Notes: a model not told the origin generated them from the letters alone. A DNA stretch of 55,672 nucleotides from Pseudomonadota bacterium (GCA_019351895.1 JABBOH010000014.1:49494-105165); one strand, 5' to 3'. Positions 9,340 through 19,515 are shown, counted from the first letter of the stretch. Program-made: numbers and translations.

Positions 9340-9365
9340 GCCGGGCGCGCTTCGCCGCGCCCGGC
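9340..9365 (+). other. Strong hairpin in FdhF-orf63 intergenic region
   Basis: A perfect 10-bp stem (9340-9349 with 9356-9365) around a 6-base loop lies 10 bases after the oxidoreductase stop, with the next gene's GGAGAG just 3 bases beyond. No T-run follows, so it looks more like an mRNA-stability or attenuation element than a plain terminator. Confidence 0.45.
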
Positions 9366-9379
9366 CGGAGAGCGAAAGC

Positions 9380-9571
9380 ATGTCCCTGTCGAACGCCGCG
9401 CTGATGGATGAGTTGCAGCAGACCGCCAACGGCGATCTGACGGTTCTCTACAAGGCGATTTCGCTGACGCCGGAACGGCCGACCGGCTGGCTACGGCAGA
9501 GGGCGAAGCGGGCGGACGACGTGAAGGCCAAGATCAGGGAGCTTCTGTCGGAGGCGCCAAAGCCCGCCTGA
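9380..9571 (+). CDS. Small hypothetical protein (63 aa)
   Basis: I do not recognise this protein. It is mainly helical, charged and cytosolic, with a basic centre (WLRQRAKRADDVKAKIREL). GGAGAG lies about 8 bases before the ATG. It stands 50 bases after the FdhF-like gene and 42 bases before a membrane protein gene, all in one direction with mobB and mobA, so it is likely part of the same transcript. A role as a small accessory or chaperone of the molybdoenzyme is possible but only inferred from position. Confidence 0.6.
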   Translation: MSLSNAALMDELQQTANGDLTVLYKAISLTPERPTGWLRQRAKRADDVKAKIRELLSEAPKPA

Positions 9572-9613
9572 GCCGGGCGGCTCTGCGGCTCCATAAGCCC
9601 GGAGGCCAGCGAC

Positions 9614-10486
9614 ATGATGCCCTTTGGCCTCACGATCATCGGCCTCGCCATCGTGGTGGCGCCGGGCGTGCTGTTCGTGGTCTCGTTCTTCACCTTCAGC
9701 ATTATCAAGCGTACGGCCATCAGCTTCGGTCCGGCCATCGACGTGGCGGTGTTCTTCTCGCTGTCGCTGCTCATCAACGCGCTGTTCGGCGGTTTCATTG
9801 CCTGGCTGTCGCTGCTGCTCTACGACCCCTGCGGCCAGCGCCTTCTGCCCGAGATCAACGCGGTCATCGGACGCCTCGTGATCGGAACCCAGGCTCCAGG
9901 CGGCTGCTCCACGCAGTCGGCGGCGGCGTTCTTCTATATCTACCTCTCGCTGCTTTCGCTGGTGTCGTGTCTCGCCGGCAACCGGGCCGTGGCGCTCGTC
10001 GAGACCCTCGGCCTCCGCTTCGCACATGGCGTCTTCACCAATGTCTCAAGCGTGGCGCGGCGACACGGCGTCACGACATGCTCCGCGCTCTGCATGTTCG
10101 GCGGCGAGAACTCCTTCGTCATCTACATCGGCGAGGTCCGCGAGATCGTTCTCGACAATGAGAACGCGATCACCCATCTGGCGATCACCAAGACGCGGCG
10201 CGCGCTATTGCGGATCGGGGCGGGCATCGCGGCCTCCGACGCCGAGCCGATCCCCTTCGTCGGCGAAGACGACGAGTTCATCATTCCGGGCGCGTCCATC
10301 CGGAACGTCGCCTTTATGCACGTGGCGCTGCCGGGCCGCTTCTGGCGGTCCTTCGGGCGTCTGGTGCCCGCGCTTCTGCTCGCGGTGCCGATCGTCTTCT
10401 CGGCCCGGATCTATTATGACATGGCAAATACGGCCGCCCCTGCGATGGGGAAGGTCGCCGCCCCCGTATCGGCGCCGAAAGGATAG
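9614..10486 (+). CDS. Unknown integral membrane protein in molybdenum cluster
   Basis: A 290-aa protein of no family I recognise. Hydrophobic stretches suggest membrane helices near residues 5-30, 42-68, 103-122 and 247-265. Between the third and fourth lies a soluble domain of about 120 residues, rich in beta-type segments (SFVIYIGEVREIVL, EFIIPGASIRNVAF), with several Cys before it (TTCSALCMFG). GGAGG lies 8 bases before the ATG. It ends 2 bases before mobB, so translation is probably coupled to the cofactor genes. It might anchor or link the cytosolic oxidoreductase to the membrane; nothing in the sequence shows a heme or Fe-S site. Confidence 0.7.
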   Translation: MMPFGLTIIGLAIVVAPGVLFVVSFFTFSIIKRTAISFGPAIDVAVFFSLSLLINALFGGFIAWLSLLLYDPCGQRLLPEINAVIGRLVIGTQAPGGCSTQSAAAFFYIYLSLLSLVSCLAGNRAVALVETLGLRFAHGVFTNVSSVARRHGVTTCSALCMFGGENSFVIYIGEVREIVLDNENAITHLAITKTRRALLRIGAGIAASDAEPIPFVGEDDEFIIPGASIRNVAFMHVALPGRFWRSFGRLVPALLLAVPIVFSARIYYDMANTAAPAMGKVAAPVSAPKG

Positions 10487-10488
10487 AC

Positions 10489-10989
10489 GTGGCTAGGATC
10501 ATCGGATTCGCAGGCTGGAGCGGCGCCGGAAAGACCACGCTCATCCGGCAGGTCATCGCGCGCCTCGTGGATCAGGGCTTTCGTGTCTCCACCCTCAAAC
10601 ATGCTCACCACGACTTCGACATCGACCACAGGGGCAAGGATTCCTGGGAGCATCGCCACGCCGGCGCGACGGAGGTGCTGGTCGTCTCCGACACCCGCTG
10701 GGCGCTGATGCACGAATTGCGCGGCGCGCCCGAACCGGACCTCGACGCGCTGCTGGCCAAACTGGCTCCCGCCGATATCGTTCTGGTGGAGGGCTTCAAG
10801 CGCTCGCCGATCCCGAAGCTCGAAGTCTATCGCGCCGGGAACGGCAAGCCGCCGCTGCATCCCGACGACGCCAGCATCATCGCGATCGCATCCGATATCG
10901 CCTTCCCTGAATCGGGCAGGCCTGTGCTGCCGCTCGACGATGTGGCGGAGGTCGCAGATTTCGTCCGCAGTCATGCCCGCACCATCTGA
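10489..10989 (+). CDS. mobB: Molybdopterin-guanine dinucleotide biosynthesis adaptor MobB
   Basis: A P-loop GTPase-like protein of 166 aa that assists MobA in attaching GMP to molybdopterin. The Walker A motif GWSGAGKTT sits at residues 9-17, and KHAHHDFDID and VLVEGFKRSPIPKLEVYR are typical of MobB. The start is GTG, with AAAGGA about 6 bases upstream; no better ATG exists. It follows the membrane protein gene by 2 bases and overlaps mobA by 17 bases, so the pair is tightly coupled. Confidence 0.93.
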   Translation: MARIIGFAGWSGAGKTTLIRQVIARLVDQGFRVSTLKHAHHDFDIDHRGKDSWEHRHAGATEVLVVSDTRWALMHELRGAPEPDLDALLAKLAPADIVLVEGFKRSPIPKLEVYRAGNGKPPLHPDDASIIAIASDIAFPESGRPVLPLDDVAEVADFVRSHARTI

Positions 10990-11683
10990 CGTCGCTGCCG
11001 TGATCCTGGCCGGCGGGCGCGGCCGTCGCATGGGCGGTGCAGCCAAGGCGCTGCTGCCGCTCGCGGGCCAGCCGCTGCTCGCGCATGTGGTGCAGCGCCT
11101 CGCGGGGCAGGTGCGGCTCGTCGCCGTCAGCGCCAATGATGCGGCGGTCGCCATCGCGGCCGCGCCGCTGCCGGTGGTGGGCGATGCGCATGACGACCGC
11201 CGGGGTCCGCTCGCCGGGCTGCTCGCCGGCATGGAGTGGTGCAGGGCACAGCACCCTGATGTGGCGCGCATCGTGAGCGTGCCCGTCGACTGCCCGTTCC
11301 TGCCGCACGATCTGGTCGCCCAGCTGGCCGACATGGCGCGCGAGACGGACGCCGAGGTCGTGGTCGCCGCGTCGCGCGGGGGAGAACACCATCCGACGGT
11401 CGCGCTCTGGCGCCTGAGCCTCGCCGGCCCGTTGCGTGACGTGGTGGAGAGCGGGGCGGATCTCTCGGTGCGGCGTTTCTACCGGGCGCGACACGTGGCG
11501 GTGTGCAGCTACGAAAGCGCGGCGACCGATCCGTTCTTCAACATCAATACGCCCGCCGATCTAGCGTGGGCCGAGAATGCGCTTCGCATGGGTGAAGACC
11601 TCGAAGCCGTCGTCGCGGGCGATGCCGATGAGGGTCATGCCGATGGCCTCGGCCTCCCGCACCGCGAGCAAGGTGGGCGCTGA
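10973..11683 (+). CDS. mobA: Molybdenum cofactor guanylyltransferase MobA
   Basis: MobA transfers GMP from GTP to molybdopterin to form the MGD cofactor. The N-terminus has the nucleotidyltransferase signature LAGGRGRRMGG followed by KALLPLAG, then the SVPVDCPF metal-binding Asp segment, and the usual end FFNINTPADL. The protein continues about 36 residues past this normal end with an acidic tail that is encoded opposite the 3' end of fdhD, giving 236 aa in place of about 200. The ATG at 10973 lies within mobB and was chosen because it directly precedes the conserved N-terminus; the frame is open a little further upstream. Confidence 0.93.
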   Translation: MPAPSDVAAVILAGGRGRRMGGAAKALLPLAGQPLLAHVVQRLAGQVRLVAVSANDAAVAIAAAPLPVVGDAHDDRRGPLAGLLAGMEWCRAQHPDVARIVSVPVDCPFLPHDLVAQLADMARETDAEVVVAASRGGEHHPTVALWRLSLAGPLRDVVESGADLSVRRFYRARHVAVCSYESAATDPFFNINTPADLAWAENALRMGEDLEAVVAGDADEGHADGLGLPHREQGGR

Positions 11684-12430
11684 GACCGCCGCCAGCACCT
11701 GCACGCCCATCACCGCCGCCTTCTGGATCAACTCGATCGAGATGCGGCTGGTCATCACCAGGACGCCCGCCGAAGCGTCCTGTCCGGCGGAGATAAGGGC
11801 GCCCGCCAGCTTGTCGAGCGCGTTGTGGCGGCCGACATCCTCCCGCACCGCCACCATGCCGCCGCCCCCCGCCCAATAGCCCGCCGCATGTACCGCGCGG
11901 GTGAGTTGGCTCAGCCGCTGCGCCGGGGCGAGCGCCGCGCATGCCGCCGCAATTTCCTCCGCGCGCAGTTCGAGGCCTGTCGGCACGGGCGGCGGTGACC
12001 GGGTCGCCTCCTCCAGGCTTTCGAGGCCGCAAAGGCCGCATCCCATCGCGCCGGTCAGGTGACGGCGGCGGTGATCGAGCGCCTCCATGCGATCCTCCCC
12101 GATCCAGAGGCGCAATTCGACCGCGCCGCGGGGGGCGGCGACGATCTCGATCTCCGTGATTTCCTGAGGGGACGCCACGATGCGCTCATTCAGCGTGAAG
12201 CCCAGTGCGAAGTCGTGAAGGTCCTGCGGCGACGCCATCATCACGGCGTGGGAGACGCGGTTGTAGGTGATCGCGACCGGAGTTTCCTCGGGCAGAACCC
12301 GGCTGCCCGGCGCAAACCGTCCATCGCGCCAGATCAGGCGTTCACGGGCCCCGGAAGATGCCGGAAAACCATGAGCTTCCGGGGTGGTTGCGCTGGCCCC
12401 GCCGGGCGGAATCGGATAATCGGCATTCAT
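11561..12430 (-). CDS. fdhD: Formate dehydrogenase accessory sulfurtransferase FdhD
   Basis: FdhD passes sulfur from a cysteine desulfurase to bis-MGD, a step needed for formate dehydrogenase activity. The 289-aa protein has the sulfur-transfer Cys pair in GCGLCG (Cys131, Cys134), the REDVGRHNALDK block, SRISIE and the usual C-terminal GFEVFTHAKRI. It is convergent with mobA, sharing 123 bases, and divergent from the fzlA-like gene with overlapping start codons. Its presence suggests that the FdhF-like enzyme upstream, or one elsewhere, uses a sulfurated molybdenum centre. Confidence 0.95.
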   Translation of the reverse strand: MNADYPIPPGGASATTPEAHGFPASSGARERLIWRDGRFAPGSRVLPEETPVAITYNRVSHAVMMASPQDLHDFALGFTLNERIVASPQEITEIEIVAAPRGAVELRLWIGEDRMEALDHRRRHLTGAMGCGLCGLESLEEATRSPPPVPTGLELRAEEIAAACAALAPAQRLSQLTRAVHAAGYWAGGGGMVAVREDVGRHNALDKLAGALISAGQDASAGVLVMTSRISIELIQKAAVMGVQVLAAVSAPTLLAVREAEAIGMTLIGIARDDGFEVFTHAKRILGPR

Positions 12431-13097
12431 GCGCTTACTCTACCACCTTCCGCACTCGCCGTTCTCCCGCAAGGTCCGTCTGGTCCTGGCCGAGAAGCGC
12501 CTGCCTTTCGAGTTGAGGCTCGAAAAGACATGGGAGCGGCGGGCCGAATTCCTCGACATCAATCCGACCGGCCTCGTCCCGGTGCTGGCCGACGAGAACG
12601 GCCTGATCGTCGCCGAGTCCTCGGCCATCTGCGAATATCTCGATGAAGCCTATCCCGACATTCCGCTCATCGGCCGGACCTTGGCCGAGCGCGCAGAGGT
12701 GCGGCGGCTGGTCGCGTGGTTCGACCTCAAATTCAACCATGATGTGACGCGCCATCTTCTCGGTGAGAAGATCATGAAGCGCGTGGCGGGGCGGGGCCAG
12801 CCCGATACCGGGGCGCTGCGCGTGGGCTACGCCAATCTCAAGAGCCATATGGAATATCTGGGCTATCTGGCGGAGTCCCGGAAGTGGCTCGGCGGCACCA
12901 ATCTATCGCTCGCCGATTTCGCCGCCGCCGCCCATCTCTCGGCGCTCGATTTTGCGGGCGAGGTCGACTGGTCGGTCTCCGCTCCCGCCAAGGAATGGTA
13001 CGCACGGATCAAATCTCGGCCGAGCTTCAGGCCGATCCTCGGCGACCGGATGGTCGGGATCACGCCGCCCCCGCACTACGCCGACCTCGACTTCTGA
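12429..13097 (+). CDS. fzlA: FzlA-like glutathione S-transferase-fold protein
   Basis: A 222-aa protein with a GST N-terminal thioredoxin-like domain and helical C-terminal domain. Features close to FzlA, the FtsZ-binding division protein of Caulobacter, include SPFSRKVRLVLAEK, then TWERRAEFLDINPTG with VPVL, and the extreme C-terminus PPPHYADLDF, which I recall as conserved in FzlA. FzlA binds FtsZ filaments and is needed for constriction; it is not thought to work as a normal GST. The start codon overlaps that of divergent fdhD by two bases. A plain GST of unknown role remains possible. Confidence 0.7.
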   Translation: MRLLYHLPHSPFSRKVRLVLAEKRLPFELRLEKTWERRAEFLDINPTGLVPVLADENGLIVAESSAICEYLDEAYPDIPLIGRTLAERAEVRRLVAWFDLKFNHDVTRHLLGEKIMKRVAGRGQPDTGALRVGYANLKSHMEYLGYLAESRKWLGGTNLSLADFAAAAHLSALDFAGEVDWSVSAPAKEWYARIKSRPSFRPILGDRMVGITPPPHYADLDF

Positions 13098-13105
13098 GCG
13101 GCGTC

Positions 13106-13978
13106 GTGACCGGGCAGGGACAGCTTCTGATCTTCGGCCTCGGCTATACGGGGACCGCAATCGGCGTCGCAGCCGTCAGCGCCGGCTACGCCGTGACGGG
13201 CACGAGCCGCCAGCCGGCCTTTGCGGCGCCGGCAGGTATCACGGTCATTCCTTTCGACGCCGCCGAGAGCGCCATCGCGATTGCCACCCATATCGTCGTG
13301 ACCGCCGCCCCGGATGATGGGCATGACCCCGTGTTGGCGCGCTATGGGCAGGCGATCGCGGCCGCGCCCGACCTCCGATGGATCGGCTACCTCTCCTCGA
13401 CCGGCGTGTATGGCGACCGGGGCGGTGGCTGGGTCGACGAGGACAGTGCCCCGGCCCCGACATCCCGCCGCGCGACCGCCCGCCGCGCCGCCGAGGAAGC
13501 GTGGGAAGCAGCGGCGGCGGCACGCGGAACGCCGCTCGATCTGCTGCGCCTCGCCGGCATCTACGGCCCGGGCCGCTCCTCCTTCGACGATCTGCGGACC
13601 GGGCGCGCGCGACGGATCGACAAGCCGGGCCACGCCTTCGGGCGCATCCATCGGACGGACATCGCGGCGGGGACGCTCGCCGCAATGGCGCAGGCCGCAG
13701 CGCTACAGGGCAGGCGGGTACTGAACTTCAACGACGATCTGCCGGCCGAGCCCGCTCAGGTCGTGGAGGAGGCAGCGCGGCTTCTGGGCGTCGAGCCGCC
13801 GCCCGCCGTCAGCTTCGCCGAAGCCGAGGCGGCCATGAGCCCGATGGGCCGGAGCTTCTGGGCTGAGAGCCGGCGCGTCAGCAGCGCGAAGACGCAGGCG
13901 GCGCTCGGCTACCGGTGGCGCTATCCGACGTTTCACGAGGGGCTGCGCGCGATCCTGGCGGAGAGCGGAGAAGGCTGA
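13106..13978 (+). CDS. YeeZ-like NAD(P)-dependent epimerase/SDR protein
   Basis: An extended-SDR-type protein of 290 aa. It begins with a nucleotide-binding motif (FGLGYTGTAIG) and carries YLSSTGVYGDRGG in the place of the active-site Ser and Tyr, then LRLAGIYGPGR. The frame is open from 12884, but similarity begins after a GTG at 13106, 8 bases past the fzlA stop, so I use that start. YeeZ-family proteins have no well-fixed substrate. Co-orientation and tight spacing suggest an fzlA-SDR operon. Confidence 0.8.
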   Translation: MTGQGQLLIFGLGYTGTAIGVAAVSAGYAVTGTSRQPAFAAPAGITVIPFDAAESAIAIATHIVVTAAPDDGHDPVLARYGQAIAAAPDLRWIGYLSSTGVYGDRGGGWVDEDSAPAPTSRRATARRAAEEAWEAAAAARGTPLDLLRLAGIYGPGRSSFDDLRTGRARRIDKPGHAFGRIHRTDIAAGTLAAMAQAAALQGRRVLNFNDDLPAEPAQVVEEAARLLGVEPPPAVSFAEAEAAMSPMGRSFWAESRRVSSAKTQAALGYRWRYPTFHEGLRAILAESGEG

Positions 13979-14062
13979 CGCCCCGCCCACGGTGGCAAAG
14001 GCGCGACCTGCTCCCAAGTATGATGAGGCGGGCGTTAACGCCATCAGCAGCGGAGGGTTCCC

Positions 14063-14383
14063 ATGGATCGCCGACCCGGCCCTTTGACGCTATCCGGCTG
14101 TCTGGTCGTCATCGTCGCGGTAGGCGTCCTCGCCCGAATGGCGCCGGTCGCCGCGCAGACGGCCGTACCACCCGGAAGCACGATCAACGGCACTGTTCCT
14201 ACCGTGCAGGGCAATCGCTGGGGCGGGCTCGATCATCAGCCAACGCCCTCACAGGTGGCGCCGGTTGCCGGCTCGCGGGAGCGCACGCGCATCAATCGGA
14301 AGCTGAACAAACTCGACCAACGACTGCTGAACGCGCCGATTCCTCAGCCGCCGGCCGGTGGCCCCACCGTCCCCGGTGACTAG
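14063..14383 (+). CDS. Exported hypothetical protein (106 aa)
   Basis: A small protein with a clear signal peptide: a basic start, a hydrophobic core at about residues 10-28 and a likely cleavage after VAAQ (near residue 32). The mature part is Pro/Gly/Gln-rich with one basic helix (RERTRINRKLNKLDQRLLN). I recognise no domain. GGAGG lies about 9 bases before the ATG. It is probably periplasmic and partly disordered. It stands alone between the SDR and fasciclin genes, same direction. Confidence 0.65.
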   Translation: MDRRPGPLTLSGCLVVIVAVGVLARMAPVAAQTAVPPGSTINGTVPTVQGNRWGGLDHQPTPSQVAPVAGSRERTRINRKLNKLDQRLLNAPIPQPPAGGPTVPGD

Positions 14384-14506
14384 CGTTACGTCCGGGAACT
14401 CACCTCGGATGCAGATTTCTTAAGGAAAGAATCCGAGTCGCGCCGCACGAATGCGCGATCAAAAACTTCTCAATCTCATTGCGTGAAATTCATCCTTCGC
14501 TGCATC

Positions 14507-14529
14507 CATCGTGAAGCCTCGTCACGATG
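14507..14529. promoter_or_regulatory. Inverted repeat in leader of fasciclin gene
   Basis: CATCGTGA (14507-14514) and TCACGATG (14522-14529) form a perfect 8-bp inverted repeat with a 7-base centre, 42 bases before the fasciclin start codon. It could be an operator or a 5' leader hairpin. The surrounding 190 bases (14384-14570) hold no gene and are less GC-rich than the coding regions. Confidence 0.4.
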
Positions 14530-14570
14530 ATGGGTGCGGCCGGCTTGGCCGCGTAGCGGAGGATATAGAC

Positions 14571-15149
14571 ATGAACAAAGCTATCCGAGCAGCGGCCGTT
14601 GTCGCCGGTCTGGGACTTCTGGTGCCGGTCGCGGCGCAGCATGCGCTCGCCCAGACGGCGTCGAACACGGTGATGGTCGGCGGAAGCCCGATGTATCCCA
14701 GCAAGAACATCGTGCAGAACGCGGTCAATTCCAGTGACCACACAACACTCGTGGCCGCGGTCAAGGCGGCGGGGCTGGTCGGGGCTCTTGAGGGCCCTGG
14801 GCCGTTCACGGTATTCGCGCCCACCAATGAGGCCTTCGGCGATCTTCCCGCGGGCACCGTGGCGACGCTGGTGAAGCCCGAGAACAAGGCGACGCTGACG
14901 AAGATCCTAACCTACCACGTGGTACCCGGCGATTATAACACCACGAAGCTGCGCGCCCTGATTCTCGCGGGTGGCGGCAAGGCGCAGCTGAAGACTCTGG
15001 AAGGCGGAATGCTGACGTTCATGATGAACGGATCGAGCAACATCGTCGTAGAAGATGCGAAGGGCGACAAGGCCGACATAACGGTGGCCGACGTGACGCA
15101 GTCGAACGGCGTCATCCAGGTCATCGACAAGGTCCTGCTGCCGGGCTGA
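14571..15149 (+). CDS. Secreted fasciclin (FAS1)-domain protein
   Basis: A 192-aa protein with a signal peptide (cleavage probably after HALAQ, near residue 28) and one FAS1 domain. Typical motifs are TLVAAVKAAGLVGAL, GPFTVFAPTNEAFGDLP and the C-terminal NGVIQVIDKVLLP; the YH motif (LTYHVVPG) of the H2 segment is present. FAS1 proteins mediate adhesion or bind small molecules outside the cytoplasm. GGAGG 8-10 bases before the ATG at 14571 sets the start; the frame extends 20 codons upstream without function. It is apparently a single gene with its own leader. Confidence 0.93.
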   Translation: MNKAIRAAAVVAGLGLLVPVAAQHALAQTASNTVMVGGSPMYPSKNIVQNAVNSSDHTTLVAAVKAAGLVGALEGPGPFTVFAPTNEAFGDLPAGTVATLVKPENKATLTKILTYHVVPGDYNTTKLRALILAGGGKAQLKTLEGGMLTFMMNGSSNIVVEDAKGDKADITVADVTQSNGVIQVIDKVLLPG

Positions 15150-15284
15150 ACGCTCAACCGGCCTCTGACGGCCGTCCACACGATGCCGCGTTGACCGATG
15201 CCGCAGCCATGACAGGCGGTGGTGCACGCTCGCCTACGTGAGCGCGCGCCACCGGTCCTGGCGGGAATATCGGGCAGATGGAGG

Positions 15285-15360
<76 letters not shown>

Positions 15361-15372
15361 TCCGAGGGCGCG

Positions 15373-15401
15373 GCTATAGCAACCCTCTTGGGGAATGTGA
15401 A
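15373..15401 (-). promoter_or_regulatory. Predicted promoter of tRNA-Lys
   Basis: On the minus strand TTCACA (15401-15396), a 17-base spacer and TATAGC (15378-15373) give a near-consensus sigma70 promoter. The predicted start site falls about 5 bases before the mature tRNA 5' end at 15360. Confidence 0.6.
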
Positions 15402-15533
15402 GCCCCGGTGGTTGCCATCCCTACGAAGAAATCGGCACGCAGGGGAGGTCTGCGCCACAACGCGGACTGCAGCCTCACAGCTGCATCCATGTGAGCCCTT
15501 TGTGGCGCCCAGTCAGGAGCGCCACGCAGAAGG

Positions 15534-15920
15534 TCAGCCGGCAGCCCGGCGCCCGGTCGTCTCATGCACGACGGCGAGCTTGCCGCCGGCAGCCTCGGCC
15601 ATTACGGACCGCAGCTCACGCAGGAATGATGAGCCTTTCAGCGTCCGCTGCACCAGAACGCTACGGCGATCGGCCGGGTCGACCTTGCGGCGCACCAGTT
15701 CGAACTCCGACAGGCGGTCCAGCGCGCGGGTTATCGCAGGCTTGGAGACTTCAAGGTCGGCTGCGAGGCCGCGCACGGTATGCGCCTTGTCGCTGAGATA
15801 GCAGGTCAGGAACACGCCGAGCTGGCGAGCCGAGAGGTCCGGTCCGTCGCGACGGACGAGGGCCACGATGGTGTCTCGGAGTACACCGACCAGCTGGTCG
15901 GAGGATGGTGCGGAAGCCAT
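15534..15920 (-). CDS. MarR-family transcriptional regulator
   Basis: A 128-aa winged helix-turn-helix protein. The recognition region reads TVRGLAADLEVSKPAITRALDRLSEFELVRRK, followed by a wing with DPADRRSVLVQ, which contains the DxRS-type turn typical of MarR. AAAGGA lies 9 bases before the ATG. MarR proteins usually repress nearby genes and respond to phenolic or redox ligands. Palindromic sequences just upstream (15922-15929 and 15941-15957) suggest autoregulation. The adjacent genes are tRNA-Lys and an aminopeptidase, so a regulated target is not obvious. Confidence 0.88.
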   Translation of the reverse strand: MASAPSSDQLVGVLRDTIVALVRRDGPDLSARQLGVFLTCYLSDKAHTVRGLAADLEVSKPAITRALDRLSEFELVRRKVDPADRRSVLVQRTLKGSSFLRELRSVMAEAAGGKLAVVHETTGRRAAG

Positions 15921-15921
15921 A

Positions 15922-15957
15922 TGATATCAATCCTTTCCATTGGGCGAACGGTGCCCA
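15922..15957. promoter_or_regulatory. Palindromes upstream of marR-like gene, possible operator
   Basis: TGATATCA (15922-15929) is a perfect 8-base palindrome immediately before the MarR start, and TGGGC/GCCCA (15941-15945 and 15953-15957) is a second inverted repeat with a 7-base centre. MarR dimers bind such short palindromes, so these are candidate autoregulatory sites. Confidence 0.35.
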
Positions 15958-16123
15958 TCAAAGTTCCACGCTGCCGCAAGATGGCCGGAGTCGTCACGCG
16001 AAACGAAGTCCCCGATCGACTAGACGCTTTCATCTGGGAATCAGCTAGGCACCTAATAGTATCATTCTGCAACTAATGCGCCGGATTTTGTCTCACATGT
16101 CCGTGATTTTGTGTAACGAAAGC

Positions 16124-17559
16124 TCACACCGCCGAGTCGGGTTGTGGATTTTTAATGATTGCAAATTGCTTCTTCAACGAGACCAATATAGCTCGCGCCG
16201 CCTGGATTTCCCCGCCTTCGGGTGCCGCCGGGCGCGACTGATCGTTCCAGGCATAGAGGTCAATGTGAATCCAGTTTGGTGAAGCGCGGATAAACCGCTG
16301 CAGAAAAAGCGCCGCCACGATCGCCCCCGCAAAAGTTTTCGCCGACACGTTGTTGAGGTCGGCGACATTGCTGTCGAGCCAGTCGTCGTAGCCAGCCCAA
16401 AGCGGCAACTGCCACACCGGGTCGTGCGCCGCTCGGCCGGCTTCCGCTACTCGGCCGGCCCAGCCCGGATCGTTACAGAACATGGCCGGCAGGTCCGGCC
16501 CGAGGGCAGTCCGAGCCGCGCCCGTCAAGGTCGCCGCGTCAATCAGAACCGCGGGCTCCTCGGCTGCAGCTTCGTCCAGGAGATCGCAGAGCACGAGACG
16601 CCCCTCGGCATCGGTGTTGCCGATCTCGACCGTCTTGCCGCTCCGGGTCCGGATGACATCAAGCGGCCGCATCGCCCGGCCGGAGATGCTGTTCTCCACG
16701 CAGCCGACGCGCAGAACCAGCCGCACCGGCAGGTCTTCGGCCATGACCATAGAGGCAAGCGCCATCATTGTTGCAGCGCCACCCATATCCTTTTTCATCC
16801 GTAACATGCTGGCCGAGGGCTTGAGGTCGTAGCCGCCGGTGTCGAAACACACCCCCTTGCCGCAGAGCGACACCAGCGGCGATGCTCCCGTGGCCCCGCT
16901 ACCGCGCCAGCGCAGGATCGCCACGCGCGGCGCGCGATCCGAGCCGCGGCCGACAGCGGCCACGGCGGGATAGGCTTCCGCCAGCGCGTCGCCCTCGATT
17001 ATCATCGTTTCTGCCTGGGAATGTTGGCCTAAAGACACGACCGCCGCCGCAAGTTCCGCCGGGCCGAGAAGGTTCGCCGGGCGGTTGATGAGATCCCGGC
17101 CCATCCAGATGGCACTGATGGAGGCGAGCGTCGCATCCGTGCCGGCAAGCCGCTCGAGCATCGCGGGCCTGCGCTCGGCGGGCTTCAACTCCCGGTAGCG
17201 GTAGGCGCCGAGACCGAAGCCGAGTGTCGCGCGGTCAGCATCGACCTCGGGCGACACGAGCCGCCAGCGGGTGCCCGCCGGCAGGCCGAAGGGCAGGGCG
17301 CCGAACGGGGCGTGGCTTTCGTCGCGGCCGAGGCCGAGCACCGCATCCATCACGCCGTCCGCATCGGCCGGCAGGATGACGATGCTCGCGGCTTTGGCCG
17401 TGAAGCCTGTGAACTGGAGGTAGGCGCGCGCCCCCGGTTCCAGACGCTCGGCCAACTCCTGCAGCGCCTCGGGCGGGACGGCGTGGAGGCGGTGGACGAT
17501 ACGGCCGGCCTCGCCGGCCGCATCCCTGTCCGCTTCGAAGAAGCAGCCGATCTCCGGCA

Positions 17560-17563
<4 letters not shown>
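16124..17563 (-). CDS. M17 leucyl aminopeptidase family protein
   Basis: A 479-aa cytosolic two-metal aminopeptidase that removes N-terminal residues from peptides. The C-terminal catalytic domain has the metal/active-site segment [16 protein letters not shown], then MKKDMGGAA, and the M17 signature NTDAEGRL. The N-terminal third is poorly conserved, as usual for the family. The start overlaps the htpG stop (ATGA), so htpG and this gene are coupled. The last 15 residues are encoded by unusually AT-rich codons ([10 protein letters not shown]), unlike the rest. It could be PepA or the shorter PepB-like subfamily. Confidence 0.9.
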
Positions 17564-19515
<1,952 letters not shown>

